The position numbers and the translations under genes are program-made. Shown here piece after piece: positions 37,081 through 50,622 of a stretch of DNA of 64,000 bases. Every line of letters begins with the position of its first letter. Positions within the stretch are counted from its first letter, which is position 1. The DNA is from Apteryx mantelli (Eukaryota > Chordata > Aves > Apterygiformes > Apterygidae): positions 7,493,424 to 7,557,423 of the forward strand of contig NC_089979.1 in NCBI RefSeq assembly GCF_036417845.1, in the 5' to 3' direction. Below the pieces are notes generated by a model. The model did no database searches. It was not told where the DNA came from and was given only the letters and a program-made list of their open reading frames with translations.

Positions 37081-40000
37081 GAAATCACTTTAACATATGA
37101 TCACTAACAAGCAATTACCAACATTGACAAAGTGTTCCTAACATAAGATTGATTACTAACATAAGATAAAAATCAGAGAGATAAAGGCAATTTATAGTCT
37201 TAAAGCAAGTTAGCAGATAGAGCTTTCGTATAATACAAGTTATACCTAAATCACAATTGTTTAAGCTGAACAAAATTACAAGACAGAAAGACAGGTCACT
37301 TTTACTAACGAAAGTTTTAAATTACAGAAAATAATCCAGGCTAGAAGAATGAACATCCTAGTGTCTGCAAATGCATACCGAAAAAATGTTGGTGAGTATT
37401 TGTTATTCCTAGCATATGAACCAGCATTTTAAATAAAAAAGAGAAAATAAAAACAACCTAGACACTATCAATGGTTTGTCAGCCCATGCAACACAGATGA
37501 GTGTAGCAAGGATGAAATTTGAAAAATAGGAAATAATATAATTTTGTCCTGAAGCAGCTCAGTGATAAACAATCTTTATTCAGACAGTTAAGAACTCAAA
37601 ATTGACATTGACTATCATTCCACATGGTATTTGACTATTTATTTTAAGGCTGTCATCTAGTTTAGAAATATATAGCAGCTGAGCCCTATCACTGCATCTG
37701 TCAATCCTGTCAGAATTACTTCAGCAGGGTTTCATTTCACAGACCTAAAATATCTATTAAACAAAAAATGGCCGATTTTATGGAATGTAAACTGCAAAAC
37801 TAATAAATGTTGGAATGGAAAAACGTTTCACTTGCACTGAAAGTTTACCATGATCCATCTTTATTAGTGGACACAACCTTCAGAATTAATAATCTGCCCC
37901 AAAAGTACAAATTTATAACATGCAGTTTCTCAGTGTGGTGCGGTACTCTATTCCGAGCACTTTCATTTGTGCTCTGTAAAGAAAACACCACTAACTCTCT
38001 CAACTCAACTGTATATTAAACAAATGCAAAGCTTCAGGAAAGACAACTGAAAGACTATGACCCAAAGAGTACATGCAGATAGCTGCAAGGAGTTCTGGGT
38101 AAAAGCAAACCTGAATAAAATATTTTGTTTCACATGTAACAGTGTCTGAATTGGTCTTGGCTGTGAAGCCCAAGGGCTAAGGTATCCCTGAATTTTCTAG
38201 GAGAAATTATGCAAATAAATCTAGTATTATACATTAAGTTAGCAACAATTTACAGAACTGTGTTCTTTCTGAAGCAAGCACCTGCTAAAAGGAAAACTAG
38301 TCAAAGGAATCTCTAATATCAGAAACAAACTTCTCTCCAAATTGTACGTTCAAACTCATTAACTAGAGATAGCGGAGGTCAATTCTGTTGTAAGGAATTT
38401 AATATCTACAACAAATGATACTTCCTCTAGGCAGGAAGTGTGATGTCAAAACAGATGTCTTAAATTTCCAGACTACCACCTACTGTAAAAATCACTACAC
38501 ATCAGTAAAACAAAAACACCAGAAGGACCTACCTGTATGATTTCTGTTTGAAAATCAACCTTGACATCCATTTTTTTATATAGGTTCTACAGCATCTTAA
38601 GAGTTCTGACCAAAGACTTAATATTTTACATTTCCTTTTAACTGATCTATTCTGCAAAGGACTGTTTTCCTCCTATTCCCTCCATTTCCTCTTATACAAA
38701 GGAAAAGGTGGAGGAGGATGTGTTTTCATTTATGTGCCTCCCTCCTTCCAAAAGCCAAGGAAAAACTTATCACAGGACTCCTTTCCTCTAACCCAGCAAG
38801 GCTAAGTCTGGAATCTGCTTTGAGTTAATACACTTTTAGATGTGTCTTGTTAAGGCCATTTTCCCCAATTTTTCTGAAGTTTTTCTTACTTCTCCAGGTG
38901 CCCGTTAGCAATTTCTGCCTAGCAGCAGATAGAAGCAGTACCTGAAAAATTTGCGGTGTCTATCTTGTACATGGATCATTGTATAATTTATTATAGTCGG
39001 GTGAGCTTTTCAAGTGTTTTCCTAACCATCAGGTAAGGAGTACAAGTATAATCAACACTGAAATATCAGCTGTGAATCAGATCTTCTGTACAGAGCCCTT
39101 GTTTGTACCTACTCATATTTAATAACTTTTGTATTGCCATGCTGGCACAATGTCTTTGGTCTGACAGGAAAGAAAAATGAGCAATAAGGAAAAAAAAGAC
39201 TCTTCGATTCTCCATGTCAACATAAAAACAAGGAACCTGCCAAATCACTTAGTGGTACAAAGGGATTAGCAAACAACAAAGTACGCTGCTTCTAATTGCT
39301 GAGAGCTGGACATTAATCCTATAATGCTTAGAGAAAGTGTGAAGTGAGGCCTAAGTAGTTTTAATATGCCCAAGGGGAAAGTGTCTGCTCTCTGTCCAAG
39401 AAGCAGCCTGATATCCAGTAGAGCGAGCTCAGATTATAGCACTGCATCACTGATGAAGTAAAGCCTTAGAAGAGCCGTTTTCTCCAGGAAAACAGAAGAC
39501 AGAAGCTACCTGCCAATTTTCTAGAACGATTGTGTCTTGTGAGACAAATACTTTTAATTTAGAGGTATTCCAGATAAGCTCTCAGAAAATAACCTTTCTT
39601 GGGCTTTTCTGCTGAGCTGATGATTTCTGAAAAAACCTTGATGACCCATAATTAAAGAACAATTTTTTATTAAATAGCAATAATGGTTCTAAGCATTACA
39701 GTTAAGTCTTAAGGAGCAGCTACCTTTAATACTACGTTAACCAATAGCTTTTTCTGACTAGAGATGCTGGGATGTTCTCTTGGTGACAGATTTCAACAGA
39801 ACAGTTGAGTTTCAAGAAGCTAACACTCATGCAGGTGTCAGAATAACTCATTAGGCTATTTTGGGGACAACCCTAGAATCAGCATGTCAACCACAGTGCT
39901 GATGTTCGTGTATTTAATGCAAATACTACAGAAGACAGACAGAACATATTGCAACTAATGAATGTGATTGCACAGCCCTCTAGATCAGGTATCTTCTAGT

Positions 40001-40849
40001 ATCAGTATTATGCCACTTCTGTGTTTGAAATAGCAGTAGCATGACAGGGAGCCTGACTGCTAAGGGGAAACTAAAAGGTCTCCGCTGCAAGCTTAGAGTT
40101 CAATGGAAACGCCCAGGCTGTTAGTCATCAACAAGCCTGGTTACTGGATTTCTAAGCACAAACTGAACCAGCACTCTCTTCTCTCCCTCAGTGACGAAAA
40201 ACCAACTTCTTTACAACCAGTTCAGGTTCTTGAATTAGTTCAACACATATTAGGGGAAAAATGGCAAAAAAATCCTTTTTTTCTTGTGCACATTGGTATC
40301 AGAAGTAACTTGGAGGCTGATCCCTTTAACTAGGAGTCAGGGCAGTTTTTCAAAGACCAAAGAAAGCTACCCAACGTGGAAAGCTACTTTAAGAATAGCT
40401 CCACAAGCATCATCATTGTCCTTCTACAAAGATATAGCACAGAACAACAGCAAAGAGAAAGAAGAAACAAGGAAGTTTCTAGCAAGTGGAATTACATGGT
40501 AGACCCCGACTGATACAATCACATCTGAACAGAACTTTTCCACAAGGACAATGCTTTGCTAGCTTCCTATCAGCTTTTCAGGCTCAACTGGTTCTGATAT
40601 CAAAAACATCTGTCAACAATAAGCAGGATGTTATCCCAAATGTTATCGCTAAGACAACTACTCACTATAGCAAAGCTTGTCATATCTCCAAAATCTTTTG
40701 GAACATTGAGTTGAATACCTGATCTTAATGCTTTTGTGGATCATAAAAAAAAAGATTCTGTAACTCTGCTGCTTTTAGTATGGTAGCATAAAAACAGGAT
40801 ATCAATAGGAAATCCATGTTTTTTCTTGCATCTTTCAGATAAAATTTTA

Positions 40850-41015
40850 TGTAATGCCCAGCTCTGCCACTTATTGGCACAAGTACCTTGGGTAAACTAC
40901 CCTCATAACCCTGCATCTCAGTTTATCCCTCAGGAAAATGGAGACAATGATCTCAGAAAGCAATTGTGACCTATATGTGAAAGCTTTCTAAAATTCAAAA
41001 ATATGATGTGATAAT
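40850..41015 (+). mobile_element. MIR-like CORE-SINE relic
   Basis: The order of motifs follows the MIR consensus: 'cccagctctgccacttatt' (40857), 'ccttgggtaaactac' (40886), 'ctgcatctcagtttatccct' (40911), 'aggaaaatggagacaatga' (40932), then a 'tatgtgaaagctttctaaaa' tail (40974), corresponding to the MIR 'gtaaagcacttaga' segment. MIR-type SINEs predate the amniote radiation and are normally heavily decayed in birds, so this is a fairly readable copy. Confidence 0.65.
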
Positions 41016-44000
41016 CCTTAAATTATATCCTATTGTAATGTCATATGAATAATGCCAATTGCAAATCTATTTCATATAATCTTAAAAGATGACCAGACTG
41101 TCCTCTCAAGGATTCCCTAGCTATCAGTATTTAGAAACTACTTTATGGCTGAAATTGTAATAAGTTTCACTTTTGTAGAGGGACAGTGAAACACCTTCAG
41201 AGACATCTGCATTCTGTTGCTAACTACCAGGCACAGAACTATGTCTATCTATATATTTCTAGCAGAAGACTATACTTTGTCCTAAGGCTAGCAGCTTTAC
41301 CATCTGAAATATCCAATTTTTACTCTCTGGGAACTTATTTAGTCCCCCCCGACTCATGTCTCGTCTCTCAAGACACAAGAGGTAAATGGCAAGTAGCAGC
41401 GGTGGCCCTGAAGCACACTGAATGAATACATCAGGCTTTCTCTCAGGAGCAGCAGTAGCAGGGAGCTATAGCTTCATCTTGAAACCACAAGTAGAATAGA
41501 GTAACTATCCATTCCCAAACATGGGAGACAAGTAAAACAAAAATTTTCCTTATCAAACAAGAAAGAACCAGCAGAGAAACTAAAAACCTCAGGACATACA
41601 TTAGCTATTTGGTTTGGCCCATTAGAATCAAACCCCAGTCATTCCCACATCATCCGTCTGGTTTGCAAAGCAGTTATGGGGCAAGTGAACTAGATCCCTA
41701 TCAGAGGAAACTAAATGGGAAGGTTTAAAAAAATCCAGGGGTGTACCAGATGTGTTCAACCCCCTAAAATGGGCATAGAGATCTGAACCAACATGAACAT
41801 TATTATTAAAGAGGATGTGCAAACAGACAAGGCCATTCAGGACAAGAGAAGCGGCAGAAACTAATGAAGATTTGACCAGTATCAGTCAAGGACTTTTAAG
41901 AGTGCCCACTGCCATATGGAAATGAGGGTGGGCAACATACTAATTCCTTCTCTTATCCAACATACCTCTCGGTTATTCCTCTTGCATCCTGCATGAGATG
42001 TTGTTAGAGATTTGAGATAACATAACTTGTCACAGATTGGAGTACAAGATAACAACATCCCCTATAATACATTCTCATCCATAAAACCTGCACAGACAGT
42101 ATGCCACCATTCTGGTATGATATACATCATACCTTGTCTTTCTAATTTATTGAAGAAATACAGTACAGCTTTCAAACTTTCCTATAAATTTGATACTCTT
42201 ACTCATCAGTGGGAATTTAAGAGCACTTGAGAGAAAAAAATATCATTCCATCCCAGTTTTATATGATGATCATTCAAAATAATAAAAGTGCCATCAAGTA
42301 ATGTATTTGGTTAAAGAAAGACTGCGTCTAACTGCTTTCAGGGTTGTGTAAATTGCAAGTATGTGGCAGATCTTAAAAGCAAACATTACTATGTTTGAGA
42401 TCTTTCCGCTGCCTCCCTAATGCCCCTTACACAAGTCGCTAGCAAGGTTCGCGTCTTGCCTCTCCAAGCACCATAAGGCAGACCGCTTCCACTTGTGCTA
42501 AAAAGATAATTCAGTGCAGCTAACTGCTAAGACTTGTTTGACTTGCTCCTTCTGTGGGCTCCATTACTTGTATCAACGTGTATGCTGCAAGTGTATTCCA
42601 TATTGCTCCCACCTGACACACGACTATTCCACAATAAACTGCAAATTCTGAGGGATACTAAACTGAGCATTTTTCACTATTTGGCATCTGAATGATGCTG
42701 TGACCACCTGATTTGAGGGAGCCTGATTTCTCATGCGCTTGTGTCACACAACCGAGACACAGGCTAGGACAGTGTGAGCTTCCAGGGAAGTTCCCTTTCA
42801 CTCCCTGCTCCCAACCCCAAGAGTGGAGAAATAAACCTGCCCTATGTGTGTTCTTCACTAAGTGTGAATTTGTGGTGCTGTCCTTACTTTAATCATAGAG
42901 ACACTGCGCAGCCTCTCTGTCCTATCTGGGTATTTCTTTTAATGAAACTTGTAGAAAATTAATCATGATGTATGACATTTGAAAAATTATTTAAGTTCAT
43001 AATAATAAACTTAACTTATAAAATTTGGAAGCTTGATTATCCACATTCTGCGTCCAAAGACCATATATCTAGCGGTCATTGATACAGCATCCTAAATCCT
43101 AGCTGCTGGATACTTTCCCCAAAACATGTCTTTCCAAATCCTTTTTGCTACTTACTAAACCTAACTTATTTGTTACCTCCATCATCTGAGCTTAAATTAC
43201 CTTTGTGAAAACATACTGTAATTAAATTGGAATCCCTCATAATTAAGATATTTTTAAACTATGACTAATTCAAAGTCACTATTAATAATCTACAACATTG
43301 TATTTTAATTATTTTATCACTTTTTAATGAGTTTCTCTCCATATTAAAGACTTCTTAAAACAAATATCCTCCTTGACCTATCCTTTTCTTATGACTTCAG
43401 CTGTGTAGTCAGCCAAGGAAAAAATCCCAAATCTTACCAATATTCATCCTCTAATTGTATTGGGATAATTCAAACACACAGGTTGAAGAGGCTGTGTAAC
43501 CATAAGTAAAATTAAGTCATTCATGCAAAATAAGTTAAGTCTGAACAGAACAAATTCCTTCTTTGCATTCCCCAAATATTTGAAGTTTGACATTACTATA
43601 CCTGTCCTTAAATGTTTTGAAAACATGTACAAAATTCATTTAAAAATAATTTAGAGACATGTTGGAGAATTCTTCAGGAGATGTTATAGTGGTACAAAAA
43701 AAAGTAAAGTTAGATAGCGATCCCATGAGAGAAACCAAATCAATATTATCTAAAGGCCATTTCAGAGTATTAGTACAAATTTAAAAGTAACCTTAACAAC
43801 TATTAAATAATCTACTACCATACTTGTGTTATGACTCATTTTTCCTTTAAAGATAAGGGTTTTTCCTTCATTCCACTCAAATAGCCCTAATCGTATTCCT
43901 GTTTACAGATTTTGCAGATCAATGATTTCTGCAAGCCACATTTTTTATTTTAATTCAAACAAGTATGCTAAAGTCAATTAAACACCTCTGTGCTAAAGAG

Positions 44001-47000
44001 GAAATTCTGAATATTTTATCTCATCACAGCTTCACAGATGACAAAAAAGGAAAAACAAATACTTAAACCTAAAAACCACCTACATCCGAAGGACTGCAGA
44101 AAACACTTTTCCAAAAAACGGGCATAAAAATTTACACAGGCAACCCCATGGCAGGGATTTTCAAACTGATCAATTCCTGAAAACCTGGAACTAATTTTCA
44201 GTTAAAAGATACATTATCTTGCTTATACGAATGCTCTGAGGCTTGATTTGTACAGAATTATAAACTCCAATAAGCACAGGAGCAGCAGCAAGTTGCAGAA
44301 TCCTAGCCATTTGCACTATCACAGGAAATCAGACTGCTGTGGCTTGGTTTGATCGATTTCTGCACAAGTCAGAGCATGACAAATAAACAGCTACTGGCAT
44401 TAAAATCCAGAGAATTACACCTTGAAAAGTGACAGTAGCAGACACTGTTTTGCATATAATGCATATTTATACACCCTGGAAATGCATGATTGCTGACAAA
44501 CTTAATGTAAATTTAAAAGGCTGAGCATTGCAAACAAAACGCTGGGAATTAACTTTTAAATACCAATCGCAACACCTCCATGAACTAGGTTCTAATATGC
44601 TCAATGCTTTATTAAAATCATCTTAAACAGTAATGATATCTTTTGTATGATTGAGCCTAGTTTCAGCATGTGCCTGAGAATTTGAGCTCCTAATGGTGAA
44701 CATCAAGGAATTTGTCTCTGGGTCTTGGCAAGCAATTAGTTTTTTCAAAATTAAGGTACTTCTGGCTTGGCACAAATTCAGGGGCTTAGGAACTTGAATT
44801 TTAAGAAACCAAATCACTTGTACTATTTAGACATTCAGTCTGACAGTGGCATAAGCGACCTGTGCCTTTTTTAGTCTTTTAAGTAACTACCACAAGCTAC
44901 TAAATGTGAACTTCCTCAAACCTTTCAAACCACTGGCTCCTTGTTCATGGTCTTCTCTACTTAAGTCAAACTCCATGCCTTGAATCATCTACGGTTTCAA
45001 TGAATGCTAAAGAACAAACCTCCCCCTGCATTGCATCCGTACTGTGGGGTTTTAGCATGCTGGGGAATTACCATATGTGCAGTTATTCTTTCATGCTTTT
45101 AGATAAATAATTGAAAATAAAATTGCAACACGCACTTTACACTTCCCAGCACGTTAACAAATGAACAAACACGACCTAGCGAGTTAGATGCACAGAGTAA
45201 ACACAGGTATAACTGCAGGAGATTTGTCATTTCCCCAGAGGATTTCAGACTAGCTTGACTGGATGACTAAGACTTTGGGCAACTTGCAGTTATTTGAATG
45301 TATTGCATTTGGATGTAACTGGAAATGGTAAGTTATTTTTACACATGCAGAAAAGTGACTGAGAAACACACTTTACGTTTAAGCCAACCTCCAAGAGAAA
45401 ACTAGAGCATTAATAAGCAAATGGGGAAAACAGAACAGTGCAAAAAACTGAGCAAAGCCAGCAGCCACAGCAAATCCTAATCTTTCCCCTTTTATATCAG
45501 TGCCTAGATTAAATACTCTTTTATAATAGCTTCCACAACTCAGTGAAGGTGAGGTCACCCAGACCAATGATCTAAAGCTGAAAGATATTGTGTATGAACA
45601 TCTATTTCACTTGCAATACTTCTTCCTCCTGGACTGATTCAAGGATAGAGCTAAATTACAATTAAACACCAAATGATTACATTACTACATGAACAAATTA
45701 ACATTATTTTCCTCCTATGCAGACATAAGGCTCGTAGAGCTACGCAAACTATTGCTTTTACAGTTGAGACTGCTAACCTCTATTGTAGGTGAAAAACAAT
45801 GAAGCTAGTGAAAAGCACCCTTTTTTCAGGGGAAAAAAAAGTTATTTTATTCAGTAGTAAATATCAGCAGAAAAGCCTATAAAACATTATTTGAAACCTC
45901 TGCGTGGCCTAAGGCAGACAGATAGGGTCTCTGTAAGATCCTCTACGTTTTTTGGGTAACAGTATTAGCTGCTATCTCTTGATAGTGTACTTAAAAGCAA
46001 ATAGCAAACCTTCAATGCTGTTGGAGAGGTAACAGGCATCCCCTTTCTCAGCAACCTTGTCACATAATCTGAATTTTAGTAACAAACCTCGTTCTCTGGC
46101 ATGTTAACTCACTGCAGCATCTGTCACTGCTATGAATGGTTGATCATAAGTACCTCTGTAGTCATCTCAACGCTATTAAGCAGATGGCAGCGCTAAATCC
46201 GAATGATGTAGTACATCTCCCTAGTGGACTTTGTTTCCATACACTACCATTATTCTACAATTCCTCAGTGATAAATCTTATGTATTCTGGAGAACATTAA
46301 ATAGTGAACTGACAGTGCCAATTGATTTATTAGCACCCGTTTCCCTTTGCCCTATTATTGCCTTCGCAAACACTTGTGTAGATCGTGCATGGAGCCACTA
46401 AGGGACAAAAGCATGTCTGTTTAATCTGTAACATAGTATTTCAGAGATTTAAAATTAATAGAATTTTTCTTCACACCAAAAATGTTTAGAAAGATTTAAA
46501 TTAAGACCCAATTAAATTTTTTGTTTCCTCCATAATCTCTGAACTTTCATAATAAAATTGCTCTAGCATTAACATCAGATCATTAAAATAAATCCAAGCA
46601 AAGAATTACAGTTCAAGACAGATTTGAGAAGTCCTTTAGGCATCAGTCAGGTTTTGTGAGTAACCATGCACGTGGGTGAAGCTCACAAAACTGCATGCAC
46701 GCAACCAACATCAGCACCAAGCGTCACGAAAGGAGGCTGGGTTGGGGGCATTTCACACATGCAATCCACATTCTACTGTAAGATTGCAACCATGCGTCCC
46801 GCATACAACTGTACGTGTTAAACTACTGCATATATATGTAGGACAGGTGTCACGAAAGAATTACTGCCTCCGTAATGCAAAACCTGCCCTCAGAAAAGCT
46901 ATTCTAGGGGTGTATAGTAACATTAATTTTAGTCTTTAGTAATTTCTGCTTTCCTTAGTTTGGTGTTCAGGATCATTCAATGACCACAGCTTTTTAGAGT

Positions 47001-50000
47001 CTTCAGTACACTATTCATGTGAAACTGTCTGACTGCCAATTTAAAACTGTTTGCTAGCCTGATTTTCAGAAGTTGAGAAATATTTCACTTGTTAATTTTT
47101 TTTTTTTTTTAAAAAAACAAAAAGTACTAAACAGCCCAGATGATTAACCATGCTAGTTTGCACTGGTATAACTTTCATCTAACATTAATCCTCTGAAAAA
47201 AGCTATATAGTTTAGTCACATCTCTTCTAAAAAAATGTGGCGATGACCATCCAAGTTTGGTACAGCTCCTACGGATATTTTTTAAAGTCAATTTAACATG
47301 AAAAATAATTCTGTTAAGACATCCTCAAAGCACTGTTTGGTGCTTTGTTGTATAAAACAATTGTGGATTAGAAAATGTTTTAAAGGACAACAATTTCTAT
47401 AGGATTACAGGGCATTAAGATGGATGAGAGCTGAGAGAACACTCCAATGATTCTCTCCCTGTTAGTCTAGGGACCAGTTTTAATTAAAGCTACAATTGTC
47501 AAGTACAAGAAAGGACACAGAAGTGGCACACGATGACAAATGCAATGCCATTAAAATTTAAACAAATATGATCTGGAAATAGCAAACAGGATATAAAAAG
47601 GAAGGATTGTTCATAAAGGTGTGCAAAGCCCCAAACTACCTTAATGCACACAGAAATACACAATACGTTAATCCTCATATCTGAACATATCACCCATCCC
47701 AGGCCCTCTCAGATTTGGCTATTTTGGGGAAATACACTAGACAGACATCTGTGGAAAATCAAAAACAGAACAGGAGAGTGCGGCTGGGTTGTACTGGATG
47801 GTCAAATTTGGAGAGCACACTCCCGTGCACAGACATCACGCCAGAGAGGTGCTGTCATGGAACAACACGCAGTCAGCCGCACACCTACAGAAAAACTGTA
47901 CTTCCCCATTCTATTGCAGATTTCCATCTTCAACAGAAGAATCACTGAAATGGGCAAAACTTATAAACAAAATGAGCATTTCAATTGGCTCCACTGTATC
48001 ACACACAGGAAGAGAGTCTTGTGAATGAAAAACAAGTTTGCTGAGACTCAGGAACAGGGATTATATGCTTAAAAACTAGTGCAAATAATTTAATGAACAA
48101 ACTTATATTTTCACTTGAGCTATTTCTGAAGTTTCCTCATTAATACACAATATAATATGATTAATATCATAGTCTATTGGAAAAAATATTGGAAGAAATA
48201 CTAGAAATTCTATTCCTTTTTTCCATGGAGGGAAAGAAAAATTGTTTTACATGATAATCACTAAAGGGTGTGTTTTAAACACGTAAATGTCATCTTTGCT
48301 CAAATGCATTTTCCTTTCATGCTTTATGAGGGCAAAACGTCAAGTTGATATACAGCTGAAGTAGGAAAACAATTCTATTTTCCAGAACTTGCTTCACACT
48401 AAAGACATTGTAATGCACCTAAATGTGATAAGTATCTCTCAGTGGTTCCAAATGACATTTTGCAATACGGGCTACTATTTGATATTCAGATTAAAAATAG
48501 GAATGTTGTCCTAGGTAGCTCAGATGGCTGTTTATAGTTATTACTTTTTTGCCTGCCAATACAATCCTAAAATTCTTTTTGCCAAGCCAGAAAAAAAATG
48601 CCAGAAAGTGAGTGTTCATACCATGTGAGAAATGTATGAGTGAATCATTTGTGTTTCTTTTCTTTTACCATGCAGCACTTAATGTAAAGAAAAAAAAATG
48701 AAGCAATCATTCAGGAAATAATAAATTAAAAGAAATCTAAATGTATATATTGTGAAACTACAGATAAATTATAATAAAACAACTGTTTTATGAGGTGCCT
48801 CTCTTTCCAGATCAGGCTAAGAATACACTTTATGTATTCTTACATATGACATAAGAATATGATACACACTACGTACAATAATACTTTATATGAAGAATTT
48901 CATTCCTTGGGAGATTTGCTTTTTGCTAATTTTAGTTCAAAGGAAGAAAAATCGTAGTTAAAGCCTTCTTAGCATGGGGGGAAAAAAAAAGTAATGTTTT
49001 TAGTTTTGGCACAGTCAAATGGCTTGGTAATGAAATCCAAATGTTTGCGTGCAATAAACCCTGTTACCAACACTAGAAGCAGTAACACAGAATAGAATTA
49101 CCAACATAAAAGTTGAGGACTATTTTGATAATCTTCTTTTTGGAAAAAAAGATTACCAGCAGCTGCTCTCTAAATGTAAAATCCTACAGAGACTCATATT
49201 TTGGAGGTCCTGCACTGCTGGTGTCTTAGCTCATATTATTGTTTATCGATTTTTGGAAGCTTACAAGACTCTGTAGGAGTAAAGTATCAAGAAGGAGGAT
49301 ATTTTCATCATGATCAGAAATTTCAAAGCAGTTTACAACAATGACGACACTTCAACTTTCCATTAAGCTTTTTTATATTGAACAAATCAGAAACTATTCA
49401 ATTCTGTAACAAAATTTCAGTTGGGTGTGTCTGCACCCAAAGCATTTCCCGATTTTGGATCTAAAGGGCTTTGTCCGCAACTGTGCTGAGAGTAGTTCTG
49501 TGGTTTTTCAGATGAGGCTACACTGAGAAGAGTTGTCTTAAACATGTTTAGTGGAAGGTAAGTTCTCAATGACATTACAAAAGCTACTACTGCTCAAGTT
49601 ACGAGGGTTTGTTCTGGAAGGAAAAAAAGGAATAAATTACAACCAAGTAAAAAATGCACAAAATTTCCTTTTCTTTTTTTTTTTTTTTAAAGATGTGCAC
49701 ATTACAACTATACCTCATACTGGGACCATCAGCCAAGCCACTAAATGTGCCACTTCCTATTTGCCATTAAGCTTTAACTATGACTTAAGACAAGAAAGTA
49801 GTTCATAATTCACTGCATCTAGTTCTTTCATCACTGGAAACTGACAAGAATTTTCTTTGCAATTCACGGAATTTCAGAATCATAGAGACTCATTTTAAAG
49901 AAAGTAAAATAAGTAAGTTAGAATTGCTTAAAAATACTGTTGGCAAAGTACAGTGGGAGAAGGGACACAGGTGGCAAGAGATTCAAATTCATCAGAAAGA

Positions 50001-50032
50001 TCATTCTACAAGGGAGCAGAAGAGACTAGAGG

Positions 50033-50047
50033 ATATATATATATATT
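50033..50047. repeat. Short (AT)n tract
   Basis: Seven AT units inside the 14.8-kb intron. Confidence 0.8.
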
Positions 50048-50197
50048 ACATTGCTGTAAATATAAGGTAAAATATTTGAATATAACAATGTTTTGAAAAT
50101 GTGAAAATTCAATGAGCTCTGTATCTCACATGATTTAATACTTTTCATAAAGTTCTCCTTTCCAGGCAAAGATTAGTTTCTCTTTGTAAGAAAGTAT

Positions 50198-50221
50198 CCC
50201 CCCCCCCCAAAAAAAAAAAAA
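50198..50221. repeat. Poly-C followed directly by poly-A
   Basis: Eleven C then thirteen A with no break. Both run lengths are prone to sequencing and assembly error. Confidence 0.9.
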
Positions 50222-50539
50222 CCCAACAACAACTCTTGCCAGAAGGAAAAAAAAAAATCTTTCCTGAATTAACTTCACAAACTGCTAAAAACTATGATTT
50301 ACAATCTGTCATGACTAAAATTCTTTATTTCAAGATCTCTATCCCTACTTCTTTCCAACCAATCACATTTTCAACAACTGTTTTGATACTGGATACAAAA
50401 ATAACACTGGTGGTTATTTCTAATAAAACTCATAACATTCTTGCTGTTTAAGATGAAATTGAAAAAAGATCATTAGCATAAGAGAAAACTTTCCAACTGC
50501 GGAATATTTCAGATGCAGCTAGAGCAGTTTGAGACTTAC

Positions 50540-50622
50540 CTTTGTGCTTGAGCGCTATAGCTGTTATCATAGGAATCGTAACTCTGTTCATCATAAGCAG
50601 TTCCATAACCATCATCATACTC
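50540..50622 (-). CDS. KHDRBS3: KHDRBS3 internal coding exon: tyrosine-rich segment
   Basis: This 83-bp exon begins GAG TAT GAT GAT and encodes [18 protein letters not shown] followed by DNSYSAQAQ, ending with AG, the first two bases of a serine codon. It continues the frame of the exon at 61076-61268 (GEY joined to EYDDGYG) and matches the tyrosine-rich tail of KHDRBS3. In Sam68 proteins the tyrosines of this region are Src-family kinase targets and mediate SH2 contacts. The acceptor is a good pyrimidine tract, CCTTTTTGTTTCCTTTCAG, and the donor is AAAG|GTAAGT. The upstream intron is phase 0 and the downstream intron phase 2, so skipping this exon alone would shift the frame. Residues SAQAQS stand where mammals, as I recall, have STPAQS. 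Confidence 0.96.

Larger units (their letters stand above)
35694..50539 (-). other. KHDRBS3: KHDRBS3 intron, about 14.8 kb
   Basis: This is a phase 2 intron with donor GTAAGT (50539-50534) and an acceptor preceded by a long C/T tract. It holds two MIR-like SINE relics (36985-37080 and 40850-41015), a poly-C/poly-A tract (50198-50221), a short AT repeat (50033-50047), a T15/A7 tract at 47096-47117 and a short hairpin (36420-36440). I see no exon of another gene on either strand. The 126-codon plus-strand ORF at 47644-48024 has overlapping open frames and no recognisable domain, and I regard it as chance. Confidence 0.9.

Noticed and set aside
47644-48024. Plus-strand 126-codon ORF with overlapping ORFs in the other two frames
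   Set aside because: All three frames are open over the same stretch, which points to locally low stop-codon density and not to coding. No homology recognised.
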